Below, piece after piece: positions 26,003 to 36,360 of a stretch of 64,000 nucleotides of DNA (position 1 is its first letter; each line of letters starts with the position of its first letter). Under the pieces are notes generated by a model. That model did not search any database. It worked only from the letters and a program-made list of their open reading frames with translations, and was not told where the DNA came from. Location of the stretch: positions 617,501-681,500 of the forward strand of contig JAYKKM010000175.1 of the NCBI GenBank assembly GCA_035772405.1, given 5' to 3'. The position numbers and the translations under genes are program-made. Origin of the DNA: Chrysogorgia sp. JL179-B06. Taxonomy: Eukaryota; Cnidaria; Anthozoa; Scleralcyonacea; Chrysogorgiidae.

Positions 26003-26515
26003 ATGGGTATAAGTAATAACGCGATGGTGAAACGCAAAAGTGAGGAAAATCCTACGATTGAGGAATTAGTTGAGGAGACCGATGACACCTCAACCGTGGA
26101 AGACAATATTGACGTTAGGAGATCTGAACTTATTAGACTGTCTGGTGATGGTGTGGTGAGTCAGTCCGAAGCGTACATTAAAAAAGCATCCGCAAAAGTT
26201 ATTGATAAGATATGGCGCCAATACGAGTTGAAGAGAATGGAGATCGCAAACGCTTTTCTCACCGATTTGCTAATCAGCAAATTCGCTAGCTTACTGGATG
26301 GGTTGAACGCTATTGAAAATCCTGACGAACTAAACGACGAACTACAAAAAGACCCGCTATTAAAGAAAGACGTCGAGAGCATTGTCGCGATTGTGACGCC
26401 GTACGTGCCTTTCTTGGGCTTGCTGTCGGGAGGAATCACAACGTCGAAGTATGTGTACGATCACCATTTTAGAAAAGAGGCGACAAACGCTGAAAATAGT
26501 GAACAAACGGACTAA
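26003..26515 (+). CDS. Terminal right-hand protein with hydrophobic segment
   Basis: 170 residues. The middle is helical and charged; a hydrophobic segment lies at about 130-148 (VAIVTPYVPFLGLLSGGITT). No named family. It begins MGISNN; Gly2 could be acylated, but the pattern is weaker than in the 16461 gene. The final residues AENSEQTD match the C-terminus of DNA polymerase at the opposite end of the element. It is the last gene before the right TIR and is read outward. It follows the ATPase by 3 bp. Confidence 0.7.
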   Translation: MGISNNAMVKRKSEENPTIEELVEETDDTSTVEDNIDVRRSELIRLSGDGVVSQSEAYIKKASAKVIDKIWRQYELKRMEIANAFLTDLLISKFASLLDGLNAIENPDELNDELQKDPLLKKDVESIVAIVTPYVPFLGLLSGGITTSKYVYDHHFRKEATNAENSEQTD

Positions 26516-26589
26516 TCTATTATTAACAGGTGGCAATAACCTAATTTGCATAACAGGTGGCAATTTTATCACGCGTGAGACACTTTTAC

Positions 26590-26811
26590 GATACATAAAT
26601 TTGTAAAAATGTTTAAACGACTATTTTTTTAAATGTGATTTGACAAATTTGTGAAAATGTTGAAACGACACTTTCTATTTTTAAATGTGATTTGACAAAT
26701 TTGTAAAAATGTTTAAACGACTATTTTTTAAATGTGATTTGACAAATTTGTGAAAATATTGAAACGGTGCTTTCTATTTTTTAAATGTGATTCGACAAAT
26801 TTGTGAAAATG
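26590..26811. repeat. Subterminal minisatellite, alternating ~50-bp units
   Basis: About five units built on AAATGTGATTTGACAAATTT, starting near 26598, 26645, 26696, 26743 and 26796. Two variants alternate: one with GTTTAAACGACTATTTTTT, the other with GTTGAAACGACACTTTCTAT, giving a 98-bp higher-order period. Related blocks continue into the TIR and in the second Polinton (55440-55610). Could bind replication or integration factors. Confidence 0.8.
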
Positions 26812-27270
26812 TTGAAACGACACTCTCTATTTTTTAATATGTGAGAGTGGGCTCGTACCACATTTTATTTTTTTAACACGCGAAAATGTTGAAATGACAC
26901 TTTCTATTTTTTCCTAAATGTAATTTGTGAGAATTTTGAAACGACGCTCTCTATTTTTTAAATATGGCTGAAATGGTGTCAAATTTAGCGAGAGTCGCTA
27001 TTTAGTATAAATTTGGTATTGTTTCGCTAATCTCGCATGTGTTTGACATCAATTTAGTAGAAAACGTGCGAAGGGTGTCTAGATTGACTAACGATCGCTG
27101 TAGTAGTATAGTAAGTAGGGCTGCGAGCTTATTCGACTTCAAACGTGAATATAAACACCAAAACATCACCAAATTTGTCGAATCGCGATTTGGCAAAATT
27201 TGGTGATGTTTTGGTGTTTATATTCACGTTTGAAGTCGATTGGGCTCGCAGCCCTACTTACTATACTACT
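26812..27270 (-). repeat. Right terminal inverted repeat of Polinton
   Basis: Inverted copy of 8019-8477 with about four differences. The outer end reads ...CTATACTACT-3', the complement of the left AGTAGTATAG. Confidence 0.95.
27102..27270. other. Terminal 169-bp palindrome (hairpin) of right TIR
   Basis: Same self-complementary structure as at 8019-8187, with the asymmetric bubble in the same relative orientation and one loop substitution (GCC versus ACC beside the AAATCGCGA loop). Confidence 0.85.
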
Positions 27271-27346
27271 TTTCCACACTCGAAATTTTCCTTCACCATA
27301 AATCCTTAGTACCTGTTGTTCAATCGAGTGAAATGCCCAATATTAA
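27271..27346 (+). repeat. Right target duplication and remainder of tRNA-like unit 4
   Basis: Starts with TTTCCA (27271-27276), then continues the unit exactly as in uninterrupted copies (CACTCGAAATTTTCC and so on) until it runs into the TA tract. This confirms that the Polinton split one unit. Confidence 0.9.
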
Positions 27347-27689
<343 letters not shown>

Positions 27690-27809
27690 AGTGAGAAATT
27701 GATCCCTGCCGCGGCGAGATTATCACCCTCGGATAATATATCGCATTCTCTAGAATTAATAAAGAAAAATAATCGCTAGGTAAAATTTCAATAAAATAAA
27801 ATGAGTAGT

Positions 27810-27892
27810 GGCAGCGGTGGGATTCGAGCCGGCTCCCCATCGAAATGACTGCTACCTTAAACCAGCGCCTTAGCCCACTCGGCCACGCTACC
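27810..27892 (-). tRNA. tRNA-Leu(AAG)
   Basis: 83 nt on the minus strand: acceptor GGTAGCG / CGCTGCC pairs fully, D region TGGCCGAGTGG, anticodon loop TTAAGGT (AAG, Leu), long variable arm as expected for class II tRNA-Leu, T arm GGCTCGAATCC. A T-rich stretch (ATTTTATTTTA) follows as a Pol III stop. One mismatch in the anticodon stem. First of five tandem copies. Confidence 0.75.
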
Positions 27893-28113
27893 AATTTGTA
27901 ATACGTTATCCACTATAGTTCTCGTGACATTGCTATGTTTTAGTGTTAGTTCTTTCTGCGTTTACCTAAAATTTAAATCCGTATTCCCATCATGTATTTG
28001 GTACACGGTGAATTCTTTCTACGCTTATATAAAATTTAAACCCGGATTCGCATCTCTAGAATTAATTAAGAAAAATAATTCACGGTAATGTTGCAATAAA
28101 ATAAAGTGGGAAT

Positions 28114-28194
28114 GGCTGCGGTGAGATTCGAACCCACGCCATCGAAATGACTGGTGCCTGAAACCAGCGCCTTAGACCACTCGGCCACGCTACC
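28114..28194 (-). tRNA. tRNA-Leu(CAG)
   Basis: 81 nt: anticodon stem CTGGT / ACCAG pairs fully; loop TTCAGGC gives CAG (Leu). T arm GTGGGTTCGAATCTCAC is good; one acceptor mismatch (A4-A69). A TTTATTTTA stretch follows as possible Pol III terminator. Lies 304 bp from the first copy. Confidence 0.8.
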
Positions 28195-28415
28195 AATTTG
28201 TAATACTTTATGCACTATAGTTCTCGTGACATTGCTATGCTTTAGTATAGTTGTTTCTGCGTTTACCAAAAATTTAAATCCGTACGATGAGTTCTTTCTA
28301 CGCTTATATAAAATTTAAACCCGCATTCGCATCATGTAATCCATTTCATTCCACCTCTAGAATTAATTAAGAAAAATAATTTACGGTAATGTTGCAATAA
28401 AATAAAATGAGGAAT

Positions 28416-28496
28416 GGCAGTGGTGAGATTCGAACCCACGCCATCAAAATGACTGCTGCCTAAAACCAGCGCCTTAGACCACTCGGCCGCGCTACC
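28416..28496 (-). tRNA. tRNA-Leu(UAG)
   Basis: 81 nt: loop TTTAGGC gives UAG (Leu). The D, variable and T arms match the neighbours; the acceptor has one mismatch (C6-A67) and the anticodon stem one (G-G). 302 bp from the second copy. Confidence 0.7.
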
Positions 28497-28752
28497 AATT
28501 TGTAAAAGTTTATCAACTATAGTTAGCGTGACATTGCTATGCTACTTTAGTGTGAGTTATTATCTACGTAATTTACCTAACATTTAAATCCATATTCCCA
28601 TCATGTAACTGGCACGGTGAATTCTTTATATGTTTGTATAAAATTTAAACCCGTATTCGCATCATGTAATACATTTCATTCCATCTCTAGAATTGATAAA
28701 GAAAAATAGGCTACTCATGTCGTGTCATCTTGTAATAAAATAAATGAGTAAT

Positions 28753-28815
28753 GGCAGTGCTGGGATTCGAACCCAGCCATCGAAATGACTGCAGCTGCAC
28801 TATATCAGTTCGTTA
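28753..28815 (-). pseudogene. Truncated tRNA-Leu relic
   Basis: Only the 3' half is preserved (GGCAGTGCTGGGATTCGAAC through the variable arm); the anticodon and D arms are replaced by unrelated sequence after about 28800. A dead copy in the tandem array. Confidence 0.65.
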
Positions 28816-28986
28816 AATAGAATGCAGAATAGCTCATGTGCAAATGCTATATGTCATACTATGAGTTCATTCTACGTTTACATAACCGTATAAACCCGTA
28901 TTGGCATATGTCATACATTTCATTCCACATCTAGGATAATTAAGAAAGTGAAAATTTACGACAATCGTGCAACAAAATAAAATGAG

Positions 28987-29067
28987 TAGCGCGGTGGGAT
29001 TCGAACCGACGCCATCGAAATGTATGTTGCCTTAAACCAGCGCCTTAGACCAGTCGGCCACGCTACC
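28987..29067 (-). tRNA. tRNA-Leu(AAG)-like, degraded
   Basis: Loop TTAAGGC gives AAG. The anticodon stem (CTGGT against AACAT) and the acceptor 3' side are damaged, so it may be a pseudogene. Box A and B regions are intact. Confidence 0.5.
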
Positions 29068-29352
29068 AATTTGAAAAAGCTTATCAACTACAGTGTACTT
29101 CTCGTGACAATGCTATGGTTTAGCGTAAGTTATTTCTGCGTTTACACTTCATGTTTCATTTCATTCGATCTCTAAAATTAACAAGACGCCAGCTAGGCGT
29201 TGACTCGGGATACTTGGCGGCTAGTGGGCAAATTCAGCCATTTGAATGCAATACAGCTAATTCAATTAAGGTTGTCCTTTAAATTCAAAACTCAAAACCA
29301 GAAAAGGTGGCCCGTACAACCCTTGCCCTTCCGATCGCGGACATCTTTTGGA
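29068..29352. other. No gene seen
   Basis: The end of the tRNA-Leu repeat unit, then unique sequence without a supported frame. Confidence 0.5.
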
Positions 29353-29511
29353 TTAGTTTCTCTGGCTGTTTACCGCACTGAGTAGTTCGTCGACAGAACG
29401 CTTGCGCGAAACGTTGATTTGCCTCACCAGATCATCGTACACTTCTTGCAGACAATGTTCATCGTTTCTTTCAAACCCTGATAGAACAGTTTCGTAAATA
29501 CCGCGAGCCAT
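29353..29511 (-). CDS. Candidate host exon or short gene
   Basis: From the ATG at 29511 a 52-codon frame begins MARGIYETVLSGFERND and continues LQEVYDDLVRQINVSRKR. The composition looks like real helical protein, and the following upstream sequence could be a promoter. A weak resemblance to kinetochore PMF1/NNF1-type helices crossed my mind but is not firm. Stop at 29353. It may also be a part of a longer, spliced gene. Confidence 0.35.
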   Translation of the reverse strand: MARGIYETVLSGFERNDEHCLQEVYDDLVRQINVSRKRSVDELLSAVNSQRN

Positions 29512-30224
29512 TGCTGAATAAAACAGTAAACTGAGGGATACCACACGCTGTGAATTGGTCAAGATCGGTCAAATGGAGTAGCGAATAAGAACACGGTATT
29601 TGTCTGAATTAACCAATCAGGTGGCTCATGCATGAGTCCCTGATCACCAAGACCGGTCAGAACGCCCCGCAGATCGGTCAAATTGGCCGATCACCATGGA
29701 GATCGGTGTATTGACCAATCAAATAGCTGGAAAATGACTCAGATCCGGTCAAAGCTCACGCGGAAGACCGCTGAGAAGAAGAAGACTGAAGACTGCTCAC
29801 ATTGTTATTTGTACCTCCTGCCGTTAGTGCCGATGAATAACGAATAAAATCACGAATGATTATGAAACAACTGGACCTTGTTGTAATTGCGCAATTTTTA
29901 CAGCGACTGCTGAAGGTCGATTCCGAATTTTTTATGCTAGCAAAAAATTACATCAGTCGCATGACCGGTTTGACCTACGCTAAATCCGCCCCTGATTCAA
30001 ACTACCACTCGTGCCTTCGCCACCTTTGACGGATACTCGCTTTCGAACTGTCGCAAATCTATTCCGTTATGGACTGCACCTTTAAACGTCATCGACAAAT
30101 AGCTATTTATATTGACCAATATTGCGTCGGCGCAATTCCTGTCTCATTCGCTGATCCATTCGCTGATCTTTATATGTCATTAGGCCAATGGCATTGAGGT
30201 TTCAGTTTACTGTCCAGCGCCCAA
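29512..30224. other. Intergenic sequence with repeated ATCGGTCAA motif
   Basis: The motif ATCGGTCAA or a close variant (ACCGGTCA, ATCGGTG, TCCGGTCAA) occurs about five times between 29561 and 29755. No gene is supported. The last part may be the untranslated leader of the LINE that follows. Confidence 0.4.
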
Positions 30225-32489
30225 ATGCGCTTGAAACTACCGCATGAACTTTCATTGTTTAAAATAATTTTCATTATTGGTAGATTTTCCACATCAGGAC
30301 TTTCAAATATCAGACTTCCGGCGCCTCACATGGCGGCCACGTACAATTTTGTTCCGTTGTTTGTAATGTTTATGTGTAGTTTTAACCAGTTTGTGATTCT
30401 CTCGCCACAAGTTACAGTCTCATTTGGCATAATATCTGAAGCCAGTAATATTATATTTTACATTGGAGCAAGTGTACGTCCTTGTCAGCATTATATTTCA
30501 ATGCGTGGGTTTTGTCGATCAAAAGTTCCTCTACAGAAGCTGACAAAACATGGATTTGTGACATTGGTTGTTCCTGACCATGATCCACCAACAGATATAA
30601 CTGTCTATCTCGACGTCGAAATCAACCCTGGCCCGGTTCTTACTCACGATAATCAAAGCTTATCTGATAGTCAAGGCCCATCTTCACCCCAAGATTGCTC
30701 AGATTCGTATTTGTATAGCCGCCATATTCAAATATTGCCAGTTCAATACACAAGTGACCAACTTCTTGATTTACGTTCTAACTATCGTCCGAGTGATTTG
30801 ACAGTCTTTGGGAGACTCAAACAACTTGATATCTACCGTTATAGAGGAAAACGAGCCGGCAGAAAGCGAAAGCTGCTTTCGTGTGGAAATAATCCATATA
30901 TTTCTAACATTAGTTCCATCGTCCCAGGGGACCGTATGTGCAATGACAGTGACCAACTGGATTTACATAACTCGATAAACATTACACCAATTATTTTTAC
31001 TGTTTCGTCAAAGTCAGTAGGCGTGTGTAACGCCTCTACGAAGAACGTGTATACTGGAATTCAAGACTTTGTTACATATCAACATCCACACACCAATATG
31101 CCTGTACGTTTATCTGACTGTGGAATGCAAGCTAAAACTCCAACTATTTTTAAGAAATTCAAAGACTCTCACCAAAACATCAGGATAGCGACCCTGAACA
31201 TTCGAACCCTCAACGAGAACGACGAGGGAAAAGTCGCAACGACCATCATGCAATGTCAACACCTCGATTTGGACATCCTAGCGTTACAGGAGAGTCGCCG
31301 TCTCGGATCGCGCCATGAAACCTACGAGAATACCGCAATTCAAGGCTGGCAGCTTCTGTGGTCTGGATTCAAGAGGAAGAAAGAACATGGTGTAGCTATG
31401 GTACTGGCCCCGCACGTAAAGGTTGACAATTACACCATACACCTAGATGCCCGCATAATGAGCGCTCGCGTACGTGTCCGTGGATTACGACTGGCTCTAC
31501 TGGTAATATACTCGCCTACAAATGCTGCAGGAGAGCGAGATGACACCCCGAACGTAGCTTTCTACGCGGCCCTGAGGAAAGCGATGAAAGCGATACAGGA
31601 GAAACCGAGCTATAAGGTTGTCACTTTGGGCGATTTCAATGCTACAATAGGAGCGAATAGTAAAAGTGGGGGCGCGTGGGACCAAATTTTGGGGAAAAAT
31701 AACCCGGACCGGGTAGACACCAACGCAAATGGGGAAAAAATGCTCGAATTTTGCCAGAAATTCGATTTGAAGATTTTGAACTCACTATTCTCCACCAAAA
31801 GAATCCACCGCGAAACGTGGCGCCATGCAGCGACTGGAAGGTGGAAACGTGTGGACTACATATGCATGGTGCCATGGCTTGCCAAACTCGCCCAAAACTG
31901 CCGCGTCTACACCCAGGCAGCAAACCCGCTCAACACTGACCACCGCATGGTTATCGCATTTCTCAGGGTACCGATGGGTACATCCCTCAAACATTACTGT
32001 CTGAATCAGAAGCGATCCTCTGTAGCGCCAAAACTCGACTTTGGGGTATTGCGCGATGACACTACTGTCCAGAGAGACCTTACGACTGCGCTCGACAAAG
32101 CGTTAGACGCCAATACGTACCCTTTGGAACTTGATGCCCTGAATGAACACATTACCGAAAACATACGAAAATGTGCCGAGGCTGTATGCCCGACGGTAGA
32201 GGTTCAGCGACAGAAAGATCCCTGGGATGATGCGAAGCTACTGAAACTTGTGGCTGCACAGCGAAAAGAGACCAATCACGCGCGCCTGCGAAAGCTCCAG
32301 AAGGAAACCAAGCGATACCGCGAAAAGCTCAAAAACGAATATTTCGAACGACTGGCAAACTCTATCAATACTGCCGCAGAAGCGCGGGCGGTCGAAAAAG
32401 AGTTCTCCCTAGCCAAGAAATACAAGTCCCTTAAGACATCAACACGGCTCACAATTTCTAAGGACAAGCTCAGAGAACACATTTACTAG
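30225..32489 (+). pseudogene. LINE endonuclease ORF with 2A-like motif
   Basis: 754 codons. Residues 1-125 are hydrophobic in part and without known domain. D-V-E-I-N-P-G-P at residues 130-137 (30612-30635) fits the 2A ribosome-skipping consensus D-x-E-x-N-P-G-P. Residues about 319-590 form an endonuclease/exonuclease/phosphatase domain: IRIATLNIRTLNEND at the start, LALQESR (Glu), TLGDFNATIG (Asp, Asn), and NTDHRMV (Asp, His) at the end. The frame then runs into the RT linker and stops at 32489, one base out of phase with the RT. Codon use and motifs are well kept, so inactivation is recent. Confidence 0.9.
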
Positions 32490-33501
32490 GCACTTTAGCG
32501 GCGATGGATCGCCCACCGACATGCCAGACGAGCTCTCCTCTCCAGAAAAATACCCAGAATACGCAGATGAACCAGTCGACATCAACGAGAGCCCTCCCAC
32601 CATCGAGGAAGTCAAGCGTATAACGAAATCATTTAAAAACGGAAAAAGCGCTGGCACCGATAAGCTCAAAATGGAGATTCTGAAGTACAATAAGAGTGAG
32701 AATCTCATAGCTATGCTGGTGATTTTGTTGGGTATTATCTGGGCTACTGTGAGCGTGCCGACCGCATGGCTACACAGTAACATCGTATGTCTTTTTAAGA
32801 AGGGTACTCGGAGCGAAGCCAAGAATTATAGAGGGTTATCGATCGGGGCAAACCTCAGCAGATTACTACCGCGGATAATAGTGGAAAGGTTTGAGGAGGC
32901 TTACGAAAAAGGGTTAAGTCAATGTCAGTTTGGATTTCGGAGAAATCGATCGACTGCTGACGCAATATACATCGTGCGCGAGGTGATCCGAAAGGCGAGT
33001 GGGACATTTGTGGTGGTTTATATAGATCTAACCGCCGCCTACGACCATATCCCGCGTAACTTCCTGTTCGCTGTACTGAAACATCGCCTGATCAAAGCGC
33101 CGAAACTGCTGGCACTGCTTTACACCATGTACGTCCATACCACTGCAGCCATATCAGGCATGCGCCAGCGTTTCAGCGTGCTTGTGGGCTGTAGGCAAGG
33201 CGGACAGGAATCACCTGTCCTATTTAACTATTATTTTGACTACGTATTGAAGATCTGCGCTGCCGAAATAGATAGGGATTTTCCAGATGGGTGGGGATTG
33301 GAGTTCGACTTTGAGATCTCGCATCTCTGTACAAATAGAGATCAGCGGAGTCGGGGCAAAATGAGAGGTATCGAGATCATACGATGGATCTTGTATGCGG
33401 ACGATCTAGCACTTTTCTGTCGCACTATCGATGAGGCAAGGAAGTTGCTCGAAATTATCGAGCGAACGTGTAAAAAAATTCGGCCTAACGGTGTCATTTA
33501 A
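32490..33501 (+). pseudogene. LINE reverse transcriptase, first part
   Basis: Open from before the ATG at 32521. RT motifs: NGKSAGTDKLKMEIL, CLFKKGTRSEAKNYRGLS, GFRRNRSTADAI, VVVYIDLTAAYDHI (first catalytic Asp), GCRQGGQESPVLFN, and LYADDLALF (33391-33417; catalytic Asp pair). The frame ends after an AAAAAAA run at about 33471, and coding continues in the next frame. Confidence 0.9.
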
Positions 33502-34234
33502 GAAGACGAAAACCCAGGTATTTCACGACGAAGAGCTTGCTACAGTGGCAACACATTTTTCTATCGCAGACAAGCCGGTGGAGAATGTGCGGGATTTTGT
33601 GTACCTGGGTCATATGATTACCAACAGAGAAGACTGCTGCTTTATGGAGTTACGGACTTCACGAGCGGTCGCAAAATTCTCAGAGCTCTCAAAATGCCTC
33701 ACCGACACGGCCATAAACCTTGGAACTCGTAGAAAGCTCCTCGAGGCCTGTGTGAGATCCAGGCTTCTTTACGCTACCCAGGCTTGGTACCCGAATGCTA
33801 AGGAGATCAATGTGCTCGAGACCTGCTGGTATGGGTGCCTCAGACGGATGATCACAGGAGGTTTCAGCCGCAAGAAAAACCCCGAAACTGGCGAACAGCT
33901 CATGAGCTTTAAGTACACCAACGCCGACCTCGAACGCATTGCACGAACACCCCCACTACGGGACTTCATCAAGGTTCATTACCTCAAATACATCGCGCAC
34001 ATCTGCCGAGGCGAAAACACGTTGCTCACAAAGAAAATGATGTTCGCAAAACCACAGAAAGCATATTACCGAGATCCGTGGATCAAGATCAGTCAAATGA
34101 TAGGAGTGGACATTCAACAGGCTAAAAAGTCCACCCAAGACAAAACTAAATTCGCCGAGCTTCTACGGCACAACTTCCCGTACCTGACGAAGCTCGACTC
34201 CGAGTCGGCCAAGCCGATGCAAGGAGGAACATAA
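33472..34234 (+). pseudogene. LINE reverse transcriptase, thumb and C-terminal part
   Basis: Continuation of the RT in another frame, open from 33431. It begins at FGLTVSFKKTKTQV, then VRDFVYLGHMITNREDC and the conserved RSRLLYATQAW. The shift occurs at the A7 run at about 33471. Confidence 0.85.
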
Positions 34235-34250
34235 CTGTACTGTACTGTAA

Positions 34251-34734
34251 ATATACTATTTAAATAATTTGCACAGCATGTACACACTTTTTAATAGCGA
34301 AGCCTTCAATATGGTCAATCGCATTCGCATCAGCGATGATCAGTCGATTTGTTCGACATCATTTGTAAATTCCGGAAATGACAATAGCATGCAATGTGCA
34401 TAACGCCGAAGAATTGATGTGTTGCTATGAATGGGCACCACTGACAAGGATGATAGGTCCACAGATCGATTTCATTATATTTTCGGGCCATTCATATAAT
34501 GAATTATAATGAATAATGAACAAAAGCCGCATCGCGTTTTGAAAATCCTCGGACGGTAAACTGATGGCCTGACAGAGAACTGCCTCGTCCCCAGGCGCTC
34601 GCCTAGAAAATTACGGGAGCAGGCGCGCGGAAATTTGAGAGGAAGGCGCGCGAGGAACTCCCATCAACCATTGCTGGCGCTCTATTGCTAAAAGGCCGCA
34701 AAATTACATTATGTAAACATAAATAATAGCAATT
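34251..34734. other. No gene seen; possible promoter of following exon
   Basis: Unique sequence. The last 130 bp are GC-richer and contain several GCGCGC-type sequences before the candidate first exon at 34735. Confidence 0.35.
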
Positions 34735-34923
34735 ATGGAAAGTCAGCTGGATAGAAGTACACCGCTTATTGATCGAGATTCTCCATCTGGGACATTGAAA
34801 CGAAACCTCGAGGAATCTAAAGAGGAAAATATTCAAAGGGGTAACGAGGAATACGAGATGAATGATGGAAAAGTTGTGGATGCTCAGGATGGTACTAGTT
34901 CGAAGTTTCAGCGGTTTGATCAG
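34735..34923 (+). CDS. Candidate first coding exon of a host gene
   Basis: ATG in a good context (CAATTATGG), 63 codons beginning MESQLDRSTPLIDRDSPSG, then a strong splice donor (CAG|GTACGT) at 34924. The exon ends in phase 0. The encoded stretch is acidic, polar and low in complexity, such as a cytoplasmic N-terminus. Two further candidate exons in the same phase are seen at 44885-44932 and 47985-48131, but these lie within a transposon, so they may not belong together. Confidence 0.45.
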
Positions 34924-36081
34924 GTACGTAATACGTTTTAAACTTTTGATCTTGTGGTATTGGAATCTCAAATTTATAATACCGGTTTTAATAGTAATAG
35001 TACCTAGAATCCGCTCAAAAAACCGGTATTCATATTAAAGTGTCATATGTCAAGTCTAAACAAACAAAAGTTCGTTGGTTGTTGCGTGATTTAGAAACGT
35101 TTTCGTCTATCATAGACTATAGTATATTGTGTCGTCTGTCTACCAAGCTCCCACATTTAATTCACATATCACATACATTCCAGCTATAATGTATTTTGCC
35201 CATTTTTAACAATTCTTTCCTTATCAATTTAAACATTACTGAACGGATTCTGAATATACTATGAAGTGCAGACTTATACTATGCTTATAACTATACAGAA
35301 TATACTTTAATTAATAATATGACCCTAAGCTTAAATCTACTGTATTATCCATGGTACCAAATGTTACCATATCCATTATTCTTTACAGATTTTATCTGTA
35401 TTACTTCAGTATACACTATATACATGTAATATTGCTTATGGCCATGAGTCAGGTCTCTGTTAAGTGCTGAAAATTCTAGAATGAATATTTACTTTTTTTG
35501 AATTAATTAAGTGTGGGATAATTTTCACTGACCATAATCTAATACATAGTCAATCATAATATGGTCTGGAAACTCAGCAAACTTCAAAGTGGTTAACATT
35601 GTTAAACAAATGAGCCACAATTTATGTTGAACGGTACCTCGCTGTGCACAAACCCTTTGTTTTAGATTTATTAGTTAATATTTAAACAGCATGCATGGTT
35701 GAGCGATTGAACTCTAACGATGCTATTGGATGATTGCTTCATTATAGTACCAAAAATACAATGTATTCAGTAACCGTATTACTCTTGTATTCCTATTAAC
35801 TATGTATTCTTTAGTTAATAAAATGTTAACCCTTTTTGGAGTGCCCATTGTGTGTTTATACATTCTCATAACTATTGTTGTTAGATTATTCATGTTATGT
35901 ACTTTATTCATGAGCCCTTGGCTTGGATTATTGGACGACCACATCCTGTGTTAAATAAATCATTACACTAGAAATATGTATATGCAACAACCCCTTGCCT
36001 CATGCTTACTGTTTGAAACTTTTAAGTGTAGTTTCTTATTTTCTTTTACTTGAATTACAGTAGATAATGGCCCATTCATTT
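34924..36081. other. AT-rich non-coding sequence
   Basis: Possibly an intron. No coding frame, repeat family or RNA gene is recognised. A local direct repeat of tract TTAATA-type sequence only. Confidence 0.4.
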
Positions 36082-36360
36082 GTTTAGTTTAGTTTAGTTT
36101 ATTAGATTTATCACTCTTAGGTGAACGGAATAACCCAACAGGCTAAAAGCCCAATTATAGGGCTTCCGAGGGCCTACGATTTTAGGTCGTTATCCGAGAA
36201 GACCTGAAAGTCTTACCATTTGCTGATATTATTGCAAAGGCAGCACTTTCTCCTCAATTATTTTTAAGACCTTGAGTGGAGGTCCGACCCAGGATTTGAA
36301 CCTGTGTCTCCTGGCAGCTCATAGACATGTGTGGTAACCACTAGACCACAACAGCTGGTT
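36082..36360 (-). repeat. tRNA-derived SINE
   Basis: On the minus strand it begins with a tRNA-like head containing box A (TGGTCTAGTGGTTACCACA) and box B (GGTTCAAATCC), has a conserved-looking middle (near 36160-36215), and ends in an (AAACT)n tail at 36082-36105. This is the classic SINE structure; the LINE partner is not known. Confidence 0.7.

Larger units (their letters stand above)
8019..27270. mobile_element. Complete Polinton/Maverick (adintovirus-like) element
   Basis: 19,252 bp bounded by 6-bp target duplications and 459-bp terminal inverted repeats that begin 5'-AG. It encodes the family's hallmark set: protein-primed DNA polymerase B, retroviral-type integrase with chromodomain, major capsid protein, penton-like proteins and an A32-like packaging ATPase. 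All of these frames are intact. The two TIRs differ at about four positions by my reading, so insertion is recent or the ends are being homogenised. Accessory genes include thymidine kinase and a BRO-N/nuclease fusion. I do not see the adenovirus-type cysteine protease usually found in Polintons. Confidence 0.95.
30225..34250 (+). mobile_element. RTE-like LINE, frameshifted
   Basis: Endonuclease and reverse transcriptase of a non-LTR retrotransposon on one strand, broken by two frame changes (near 32478 and near 33475). The RTE-like order is apurinic-type endonuclease, RT, and a C-terminal region with YLGHMI..SRLLYATQAW. The element ends near 34250 with a TACTGTACTGTA repeat. No target duplication could be identified. 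Confidence 0.85.

Noticed and set aside
8629..26515. Bacteriophage or bacterial contamination
   Set aside because: Target duplication in a local repeat, a chromodomain integrase and Polinton capsid genes show an integrated eukaryotic element.
27810..29067. CRISPR-like array of evenly spaced repeats
   Set aside because: The repeats fold as tRNA-Leu with changing anticodons; the spacing of about 300 bp and the animal context rule out CRISPR.
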